A DNA stretch of 12,105 nucleotides, taken from positions 1 to 12,105 of the forward strand of contig CATZDY010000078.1 in the NCBI GenBank assembly GCA_958417755.1. Direction: 5' to 3'. A program made the position numbers and the translations under genes. The DNA is from an uncultured Peptococcaceae bacterium (GTDB lineage Bacteria > Bacillota > Desulfotomaculia > Desulfotomaculales > Desulfocucumaceae). How positions within the stretch are numbered: the first letter of the stretch is position 1; every line of letters begins with the position of its first letter. This document shows, one piece after another, positions 6,712-12,105 of the stretch. Under the pieces are notes generated by a model, which was given only the letters and a program-made list of their open reading frames with translations, made no database searches and was not told the DNA's origin.

Positions 6712-9153
6712 CTAGGAACTTCTTAATTTGGCTTCAAACTTATTGGCCAACTTATTCTGTATTCTACCCAAAATATCTGACACTTCACCATCAGTCAAGG
6801 TCCTATCGTCTGCAATAAAATGCAAAGAAAAGGCCAAGCTTTGACACCCCTTCTCCACTTGTTCACCCTGATACACATCAAATAAAACCACTTCACGCAG
6901 CAATTGTCCACCGGTTTTTTTCACAAGCTCCATAATCTCTTGTACAGGTATATGTTGGTCCACCACCACTGCCAAATCCCGCTCAACACCTGGGAAACGA
7001 GGTATTTTCTGATAAGAAATGGTTTCATCAGCCAATTGTAGCACCCGGGAAAAATCCAATTCCATAGCCACCGCCCGGTACGGCAATTCATAGTTTTCTC
7101 CCACATCTGGATGAATTTCTCCTAAAACCCCTATCTCTTCCTTTGCCACCAAAATCCGGGCCGCCCGGCCGGGGTGGTAAGAAGGATTGTCCTGACATGG
7201 CTGCACCCGCCATCCCTTGATTCGCAACTGGGCGAACAGAGACTCTAAAGCCCCCTTGAGGTAATAAAAATCTCTTTGTAAGGGCTGTTTGTTCCAACCT
7301 TTGGTGGTTTGTCCCATGGCTGCAGCTGCTAACATCAATCTTTCCTCTGGTAATGCCTGTCCTTCCTGGGGCCAATATACTTTGCCCAATTCAAAAATGG
7401 ATAAATGCTCCACTTTTCTACTGGCATTCCGTTGTAAGACCTGTAAGAGTCCTGGTAACATCACGGTACGCATCACTGCCTGCTCCTCACTCAAAGGATT
7501 TTGGAGAGGCAAAGTTTTTCGTAAAACACTCTCAGCTGGCAATTGAATTTTATCGAAAATCTCTTCTGAGACAAAACTATAATTAACGACCTCCTGGAAA
7601 CCTAATGCTGCCATTTTATCCTTGGCCATGATTTGCAACTTCTGTTCTTGACTACGTTTTCCTTGGGTAGTAGAGCCATAAGGTAATGTTGCTGGAATTT
7701 TGTCATACCCATAAAGCCTGGCAACTTCCTCAATGATATCTGCCTCCAAAGAGACGTCTGGACGATGTCCAGGCACAGTCACCAATAGATGATGTTTTGC
7801 TTCCTCACCCAGTCCATCTTGAACCGCAAAGTCTAAATCCAGTAATATTTTTTTACAAAGCTCCCTTTCCAAGGTTACCCCTAATGCCTGGGCCACCCGT
7901 TCTGGCCTTGCCAAAATGGTTTTAGGAATATAAGGAGACGGATAACAGTCCACTTCCCCTGGTACCACTTCTCCTCCTTGCATATCCAATAATAAACGGG
8001 CTGCCCGATTGGCTGCCCGTAAGCAGCCGGTTAAATCAATACCCTTTTCAAAACGACTAGAAGATTCAGACCTAAGCCCCAATGTCTTTGAGGTTCTTCT
8101 CACACAAACAGGATCAAACCAAGCGGATTCCAACAAAACATTCACTGTTTTCTCCGTAACCTCAGAATCCAATCCACCCATCACGCCTGCCAAGGCCAAA
8201 GGCCCCCTCGCATCTGCAATCACCAACATATCATTGCGTAGATGGCGCTCCACACCATCCAAAGAAACGAACCCACTGCCTTCTTCCGCCCGCTTTACAA
8301 TGATATGCCCCCCTTGAATGCCATCATAATCAAAGGCATGCAAAGGCTGTCCCATTTCCAACATCACATAATTGGTAATATCCACAACATTATTAATAGG
8401 CCGTACCCCTGCTGCCTGTAACCTTTCCTGCATCCAAGCAGGTGAGGGACCTATCCGCACATTGGTAAATAATTTAGCCACATAGCGGCGACATAAGGTA
8501 GAATCCAATATCTCGATTTTTACTTTTTCACCTAAATCTGTCCCAGATTCAACAGGATCTGTATCCGGAATATGTAACGGTAGCCCCAACAAGGCAGCTA
8601 CTTCCCTGGCTACGCCCACCATGGACATGGCATCTCCCCGATTAGGAGTAAGTTCTAATTCTAATATTGTATCATCCAAACCCACCAATGGCCGTATATC
8701 CTGCCCCAAGGCCAAATCATCTTTCAAAATCATAATACCATGGGCTTGCTCCTCTGGCATGGTTTTGCTATCCAATCCCAATTCCTGCCCAGAACACAAC
8801 ATACCCCGGGATTCTATTCCCCGAAGCTTTGATTTTTTAATTACCAAGCCACCGGCCAAATGCGCCCCTTCTGTTGCCACTGGGACGATGTTACCCACTT
8901 GAATATTGGTGGCCCCTGTGACGATTTGTAATGGCTCTTCTTCGCCCACAGATACCTTACATATGGTCAGACGATCCGCATTGGGATGGGGCTCCATGGC
9001 TAAAATTTTGCCAGTATAAACTTTTTGAATTTGTGCCCCTGGTTGATGGATGCCTTCCACTGCCAGACCGGCCATGGTCAAACGCTCCGCCAAGTCCATG
9101 GGATCAAGGGTAACCTCTACGTAATCTCTAAGCCATTTATACGAAACAAGCAT
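6712..9153 (-). CDS. pheT: Phenylalanyl-tRNA synthetase beta subunit
   Basis: The 813-residue beta chain of the (alpha-beta)2 synthetase that charges tRNA-Phe in the cytoplasm; length is normal for bacteria. Domains in order: B1 start (LVSYKWLRDYVEV), EMAP/OB-type tRNA-binding fold (about 39-150, with PHPNADRLTICKV and GIESRGMLCSG), the helix bearing LELTPNRGDAMSM (166-178), the B3/B4 editing domain (about 210-385, with PLHAFDYD and SSSRFEKG), B5 (about 400-470), an inactive synthetase-like core (about 480-690), and the C-terminal FDX-ACB anticodon-binding domain (about 720-812, with FPGVERDLAVVVD and LTDGEVSDILGRI). The ATG is fixed by AGGAGG (complement of 9161-9166) seven bases upstream; an in-frame TTG two codons earlier is too close to that site. 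It follows pheS by 78 bases without a terminator and shares its T-box control. Confidence 0.98.
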   Translation of the reverse strand: MLVSYKWLRDYVEVTLDPMDLAERLTMAGLAVEGIHQPGAQIQKVYTGKILAMEPHPNADRLTICKVSVGEEEPLQIVTGATNIQVGNIVPVATEGAHLAGGLVIKKSKLRGIESRGMLCSGQELGLDSKTMPEEQAHGIMILKDDLALGQDIRPLVGLDDTILELELTPNRGDAMSMVGVAREVAALLGLPLHIPDTDPVESGTDLGEKVKIEILDSTLCRRYVAKLFTNVRIGPSPAWMQERLQAAGVRPINNVVDITNYVMLEMGQPLHAFDYDGIQGGHIIVKRAEEGSGFVSLDGVERHLRNDMLVIADARGPLALAGVMGGLDSEVTEKTVNVLLESAWFDPVCVRRTSKTLGLRSESSSRFEKGIDLTGCLRAANRAARLLLDMQGGEVVPGEVDCYPSPYIPKTILARPERVAQALGVTLERELCKKILLDLDFAVQDGLGEEAKHHLLVTVPGHRPDVSLEADIIEEVARLYGYDKIPATLPYGSTTQGKRSQEQKLQIMAKDKMAALGFQEVVNYSFVSEEIFDKIQLPAESVLRKTLPLQNPLSEEQAVMRTVMLPGLLQVLQRNASRKVEHLSIFELGKVYWPQEGQALPEERLMLAAAAMGQTTKGWNKQPLQRDFYYLKGALESLFAQLRIKGWRVQPCQDNPSYHPGRAARILVAKEEIGVLGEIHPDVGENYELPYRAVAMELDFSRVLQLADETISYQKIPRFPGVERDLAVVVDQHIPVQEIMELVKKTGGQLLREVVLFDVYQGEQVEKGCQSLAFSLHFIADDRTLTDGEVSDILGRIQNKLANKFEAKLRSS

Positions 9154-9160
9154 GTACAAT

Positions 9161-9166
9161 CCTCCT
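9161..9166 (-). promoter_or_regulatory. Ribosome binding site of pheT
   Basis: A perfect AGGAGG on the minus strand, seven bases before the ATG at 9153. It rules out the TTG at 9159, which would leave only one base of spacing. Confidence 0.9.
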
Positions 9167-9231
9167 CGAAACCGTGCCTAACAGGCCAAAATTCTTCCTT
9201 GCCAAAACTTTATTTTGCCTAGCAATACACT

Positions 9232-10257
9232 TTAAAATTGCGCCAAAAATCTCATATCATTCTCAAACAACAAACGCATGTCATTGATGTTATATTTTAA
9301 TAAAGCAATCCGTTCCACACCCATACCAAAGGCAAAACCAGTCACCTTTTCTCCATCATAACCCGACATTTCCAATACCTTGGGATGCACCATACCGCAT
9401 CCCAATATTTCCAGCCAACCGGTATAAGAACATACCCGGCACCCCTTACCAGCACACATACCACAAGAAATATCCACTTCCGCACTGGGCTCAGTAAAAG
9501 GGAAAAAACTAGGCCTAAATCTTGTTTTCGTTTTTGGACCAAACATTTGCTCAGCAAACAATTGTAAAATCCCCTTTAAATCCCCAAAGGTAATGCGTTC
9601 ATCCACTGCCAATCCTTCCACTTGATGAAACATAGGAGAATGAGTGGCATCATCATCTCTACGATACACTTTCCCAGGAGCAATGACTTTGACCGGCAAA
9701 TTCGGTGCTGTCCGTTCCATGGTTCTCACTTGCACAGGAGAAGTATGGGTGCGTAATACCACATCAGAACTAAAGAAAAAAGTATCTTGCATATCTCTGG
9801 CTGGGTGATCTTTATGTAAATTTAAAGCTTCAAAATTATAATAATCCAATTCAATTTCTGGTCCCTCGGCTACAGTAAAGCCCAATCCTAAAAATATATC
9901 CTCAATTTCTCGGGTCACTGTGGTCAAAGGATGCAAACCATTGTTTTCAAAAACAATCCCTGGTAAGGTAACATCTAAAACCTCTGCTGCCAATTGAGCA
10001 TCCCGGGCTTTTGCTTTGCATAATATTGTTCTTTTTTCCAATTCTTCTTCAATGGTAGCCCGAATTTCATTGGCCAATTGCCCCACCACAGGCCTTTCTT
10101 CTGGAGATAGTTTGCCCATTCCTCTTAATATGGTGGTTAATTCTCCTTTTTTGCCTAAAAAACGTATGCGAATTTCGTTTAATTCTTCTAAGGTCGAAGC
10201 CATTTGCAATTCCTGCAATGTTTTTCCTTTTATCTCCTGTAGCTTATCTTGCACCAC
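9232..10257 (-). CDS. pheS: Phenylalanyl-tRNA synthetase alpha subunit
   Basis: The 341-residue catalytic alpha chain of phenylalanyl-tRNA synthetase. An N-terminal coiled-coil arm (about 1-85) is followed by the class II core: motif 2 region APGKVYRRDDDATHSPMFHQVEG, the FTEPSAEVDISCG segment, and motif 3 GFAFGMGVERIALLKY near the C terminus. A four-cysteine stretch CGMCAGKGCRVC before GWLEILGCGMVHP is typical of Gram-positive PheS. The start is a GTG: AAGG within AAAGGGTGG (complement of 10261-10269) lies seven bases upstream, and a second GTG follows at once, so the start could shift by one codon. The reading frame stays open a further 69 codons upstream, but those codons are the T-box riboswitch and should not be translated; the 341-residue length matches the family. 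Confidence 0.96.
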   Translation of the reverse strand: MVQDKLQEIKGKTLQELQMASTLEELNEIRIRFLGKKGELTTILRGMGKLSPEERPVVGQLANEIRATIEEELEKRTILCKAKARDAQLAAEVLDVTLPGIVFENNGLHPLTTVTREIEDIFLGLGFTVAEGPEIELDYYNFEALNLHKDHPARDMQDTFFFSSDVVLRTHTSPVQVRTMERTAPNLPVKVIAPGKVYRRDDDATHSPMFHQVEGLAVDERITFGDLKGILQLFAEQMFGPKTKTRFRPSFFPFTEPSAEVDISCGMCAGKGCRVCSYTGWLEILGCGMVHPKVLEMSGYDGEKVTGFAFGMGVERIALLKYNINDMRLLFENDMRFLAQF

Positions 10258-10309
10258 AATCCACCCTTTCTTTATCCATATCTTCAATGACAGATAAAAA
10301 TATGCTATA

Positions 10310-10595
10310 AAATACAAAAACCGCCCCCCAGGGACGGATATAACCGTGGTACCACCCTTTTTAAAATTCTGCCTACACAGATAATACTTAAGCCAAGTAT
10401 CCGGCTGCTTTACCGCATACTTGCGCCCCTCTAACGATGGGACTTCGGCTACACCTACCAACACCCAAAGAAACGAACCCCTGGGTGTATTCAGCTGCAG
10501 TTCAGGGGTGAATTCATTCGGTGGCTTCCCTTAAAAAAGCTTTCAATCAAGGCTTTTCCTCCCTGTAAGGTGCTATCCTCTTACTAATCCCCTTC
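10310..10595 (-). ncRNA. T-box riboswitch (Phe specifier) controlling pheST-zapA
   Basis: A transcribed leader that binds uncharged tRNA-Phe and allows read-through into pheS when phenylalanine charging is low. On the minus strand Stem I begins with AGGGG-ATT-AGTA (from about 10593) and closes with TTCA-CCCCT (to 10504), so the AGTA loop-E motif faces the specifier. The specifier is TTC (complement of 10510-10512), a Phe codon, followed by the usual A. A hairpin ACACCCA...TGGGTGT follows at about 10462-10490. The T-box consensus reads AAAGGGTGGTACCACGG (10344-10360); its tRNA-pairing bulge TGGT (10351-10354) matches an ACCA acceptor end, as expected for tRNA-Phe with discriminator A. The antiterminator pairs AGGG with CCCT and ACGG with CCGT (10330-10358), competing with the terminator at 10321-10337. 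The exact 5' end depends on a promoter I could not fix. Confidence 0.95.
10316..10337 (-). terminator. T-box regulated terminator upstream of pheS
   Basis: Minus-strand CCGTCCC pairs with GGGGCGG around a three-base TGG loop (seven pairs including one G-T), followed by five T and a T-rich run. CCGTCCC is also the 3' half of the antiterminator, so the two folds exclude each other. It ends about 60 bases before the pheS GTG. Confidence 0.92.
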
Positions 10596-10698
10596 ATCAC
10601 CTTTTTCTTATCTGGCATGTTATGAAAAGCATACTAATGATAAAACAACAAAATATACATTTAACTTACAAATAACACGCCTTAAGCGATAAATCATT

Positions 10699-10732
10699 GC
10701 GAAAAATCGTACATATCCTCATGATTTTTCAC
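10699..10732. repeat. Inverted repeat, 10-base arms
   Basis: GCGAAAAATC and GATTTTTCAC face each other across 14 bases; nine Watson-Crick pairs plus one G-T on the minus strand. No U run follows on the minus strand, so it is not a good terminator for that direction; it could be an operator or an RNA hairpin ahead of the T-box. Confidence 0.5.
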
Positions 10733-10928
10733 TTAAATATTTATTTTAAAAATACCCTATCCAACATCCTATTTCGCCATATCTCCAACACTTCTAGTGA
10801 AGGGCCAATTTTCGATAAATCATATATGCATTTACAGAACCCGTCGCCTCGAATAGTCTCCAAAGGAAATCAGCGGTTAAAAACACTTAACCACAACCTT
10901 TCATTATTTTTGGGACCCTTCGGGTATG

Positions 10929-10957
10929 ATTATATCACAGGCAAAAATTTAACACAA
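10929..10957 (-). promoter_or_regulatory. Strong sigma-A-type promoter in the non-coding region
   Basis: Minus strand TTGTGT (complement of 10952-10957), 17 bases, then a perfect TATAAT (complement of 10929-10934). The expected start is near 10921-10923. It is the best promoter match in the window, lies about 70 bases past the methyltransferase stop and about 330 bases before T-box Stem I. It drives either an unidentified RNA or the pheS operon itself. Confidence 0.65.
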
Positions 10958-11027
10958 GAAAGTTTGCGGAAAAATCCTTCTATTAAGACCCTTTTCAAGA
11001 TGAAAAATGATTCCAATTCTTCCTGAT

Positions 11028-11876
11028 TTACAACTCCACCTCTTTTGGGCTGCTTTCATCTAAAGTTTTTAAATTTCTTTGTCTGCTCATTTCATACAAC
11101 ATAATAGAACAGGCTATCCCCACGTTTAATGATTCTGTCCCCCCAGGCATGGGAATCACTGCCAGAGTCTTATGCTCATCTGCTAGAAAGGCCGCAGAAG
11201 GCCCCTGGGCTTCACTTCCCAATAACAAAGCTAAAGGACCTGTTAAATCCACTTGATATAAAGGGATGCCCTCCCGGGGCATACCCACAATCAGTTGTAT
11301 GGCCTGTTTGGATAAAAAATTGATAATATCCTTTTGCTCCAAATCCGCTAAAACTGGCAAACGAAAAATAGAACCCATTGTAGCTCGCAGTGTTTTGGGA
11401 TTATAAGGATCCACCGTCCCTTTGCTTAATAAAACGCCTTGGGCTCCCAAGGCATCTGCACTGCGAATGATTGTACCTAAATTGCCAGGATCCTGCACCC
11501 CGTCCACCACCACAATGCCCAAAGGATACTCCCCCCTTTTGGCCAATAAGTCCTCCATATGCCACTGAGGTTGCAAAGCAATGGCCAATATTCCCTGGGG
11601 AGAATCAGTCTCAGCCACTTCAGAAAATAAGGTTTGAGATACTTTCAGTATTTTGGTTTGACGAGAATATAACAAAGGCAATATATACTGCTTCATTGCT
11701 TCAGAAAAATCAGGCGTGATGCATACCAATTCCAATGGCCAAGCACAACGCACTGCTTCACTGACGAGACGTCCGCCTTCTAATAAAAATTTATTTTCCT
11801 TTTTTCTTCCTTGTTTTTTAGCCAGACGTTTGACTTTTTTCCATAAAGGATTTGCCTGGCTGGTTATGACATCCAT
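11028..11876 (-). CDS. rlmP: SpoU/TrmH-family rRNA 2'-O-methyltransferase, YsgA/RlmP-like
   Basis: A 282-residue SAM-dependent RNA ribose methyltransferase of the SpoU (SPOUT) class. The N-terminal substrate-binding domain (about 1-100) starts with ITSQANPLWKKVKRLAKKQGR and KFLLEGGRLV. The trefoil-knot catalytic domain carries motif 1 DPGNLGTIIRSADALG (129-144; Asn132, Arg138), motif 2 LLLGSEAQG (217-225) and motif 3 IPMPGGTESLNVGIA (241-255). In B. subtilis the homologous gene ysgA sits directly upstream of pheS and its product is reported as RlmP, modifying G2553 of 23S rRNA; the same position here supports the name, but the target base is inference. The ATG is chosen for GGAG nine bases upstream; an in-frame GTG 14 codons earlier lies inside the rplT terminator. 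The tail after residue 265 is short and polar. Confidence 0.93.
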   Translation of the reverse strand: MDVITSQANPLWKKVKRLAKKQGRKKENKFLLEGGRLVSEAVRCAWPLELVCITPDFSEAMKQYILPLLYSRQTKILKVSQTLFSEVAETDSPQGILAIALQPQWHMEDLLAKRGEYPLGIVVVDGVQDPGNLGTIIRSADALGAQGVLLSKGTVDPYNPKTLRATMGSIFRLPVLADLEQKDIINFLSKQAIQLIVGMPREGIPLYQVDLTGPLALLLGSEAQGPSAAFLADEHKTLAVIPMPGGTESLNVGIACSIMLYEMSRQRNLKTLDESSPKEVEL

Positions 11877-11904
11877 AAAGCCCAACTCCAACCCAGGTAT
11901 CTTA

Positions 11905-11938
11905 TAGCAAAAAAGCACGGCAATATACCATGCTTTTT
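11905..11938 (-). terminator. Hairpin terminator after rplT
   Basis: Minus strand AAAAAGCATGG pairs with CCGTGCTTTTT (11 pairs, one G-T) around a seven-base loop, followed by another T. Because the stem starts with five A, it can also act on the plus strand. It lies 14 bases after the rplT stop and only about 33 bases before the methyltransferase ATG. Confidence 0.88.
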
Positions 11939-11951
11939 ACCACCAACCCTT

Positions 11952-12105
11952 TTATAATTTGGCCTTTGCTGTCTGAACCAATTGTTCAAAAGCTGTAGCA
12001 TCGTTCACTGCCATATCTGCCAACATCTTACGATTGACCTCCACGCCAGCTTTCTTTAGCCCGTTCATCAAACGACTATAGGACAATCCATTCATCCGTG
12101 CAGCA
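11952..12105 (-). CDS. rplT: 50S ribosomal protein L20, C-terminal part (runs off right edge)
   Basis: The last 50 complete residues of L20, ending at TAA. The visible sequence reads AARMNGLSYSRLMNGLKKAG, then VEVNRKMLADMAVND and an alpha-helical tail ending AKAKL, which matches the L20 C-terminal domain that binds 23S rRNA and, in several bacteria, its own mRNA. The start and the expected upstream infC-rpmI genes lie outside the window. rplT shortly before ysgA-pheST is a common Firmicutes order. A strong terminator follows at once. Confidence 0.97.
   Translation of the reverse strand, partial: AARMNGLSYSRLMNGLKKAGVEVNRKMLADMAVNDATAFEQLVQTAKAKL

Larger units (their letters stand above)
10596..11027. 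other. Gene-free region of about 430 bases; possible small RNA or long upstream leader
   Basis: No convincing protein gene on either strand. A plus-strand open frame of 109 codons (10697-11026) starts with TTG, lacks a ribosome binding site and has no family resemblance; minus-strand frames after the promoter at 10929-10957 are ten codons or fewer. What it does hold on the minus strand: that promoter; an ACCC-GAA-GGGT hairpin next to the expected start site; an 8-pair hairpin (GTGGTTAA/TTAACCGC, loop GTGTTT) at about 10871-10892; an imperfect CACT-AGA-AGTG hairpin near 10790-10800; an AT-rich TATTTT-T-AAAATA palindrome near 10740-10755; and a 10-pair inverted repeat at 10699-10732. I recognise no Rfam family by eye (not SRP RNA, RNase P RNA or tmRNA). 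Confidence 0.5.

Noticed and set aside
9154..9231. TTTTGGC direct repeat and an imperfect inverted repeat between pheS and pheT
   Set aside because: Too short and imperfect; no U run, so not a terminator, and the pheST pair is expected to be co-transcribed.
10618..10655. Possible promoter just upstream of the T-box (TTGTTG or TTGTTT with CATAAC)
   Set aside because: Spacing of 18-19 with poor -35 and -10 matches; several equally weak alternatives exist, so none is called.
10697..11026. Plus-strand open frame of 109 codons in the gene-free region
   Set aside because: TTG start without a ribosome binding site, no recognisable domain, opposite to all neighbours, and it covers the minus-strand promoter and hairpins.
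11877..11918. GTG start 14 codons upstream for the rRNA methyltransferase
   Set aside because: It falls inside the stem of the rplT terminator and lacks a ribosome binding site; the ATG at 11876 has GGAG nine bases upstream and begins the conserved family sequence.

Overview
The window reads as ordinary housekeeping chromosome from a low-to-moderate-GC Gram-positive, most likely a spore-former-type Clostridia (Peptococcaceae-like). The basis is the gene order around pheST, the T-box control of pheS, AGGAGG-type ribosome binding sites, and the gene families present (PolX with a PHP domain, long U32-DUF3656 protein, ZapA, probable MutS2). This placement is inference from gene content and order; nothing in the window fixes the genus. 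Every supported gene lies on the minus strand, so the biological order runs from high to low coordinates.

In transcription order: the C-terminal end of rplT (ribosomal protein L20, running off the right edge) with a strong hairpin terminator; a SpoU/TrmH-family 23S rRNA 2'-O-methyltransferase like B. subtilis YsgA/RlmP; a gene-free stretch of about 430 bases that holds a well-formed sigma-A-type promoter but no convincing ORF; a complete T-box riboswitch with a phenylalanine (TTC) specifier, antiterminator and terminator; pheS and pheT (both subunits of phenylalanyl-tRNA synthetase); and zapA (division-ring factor), followed by a terminator. A new transcription unit then starts with a recognisable promoter: polX (DNA polymerase X/PHP exonuclease), a 3-methyladenine DNA glycosylase overlapping the polX stop, a divergent NIF3-family protein, a two-module U32 (RlhA/TrhP-like) protein, and at the left edge the first codons of a gene that looks like mutS2.

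Functionally there are two themes. The right half makes and maintains the translation machinery (L20, rRNA methylation, PheRS) and is tied to phenylalanine supply through the T-box. The left half groups DNA repair (PolX, alkylpurine glycosylase, probable MutS2) with two less understood proteins, one probably an RNA-hydroxylation enzyme and one a NIF3-like metal protein. I see no mobile element, CRISPR array, tRNA, rRNA or phage gene. The most open question is the non-coding region between the methyltransferase and the T-box, which is either a small RNA gene or an unusually long extra leader in front of pheS. I do not find evidence for a wholly new multi-gene system here.
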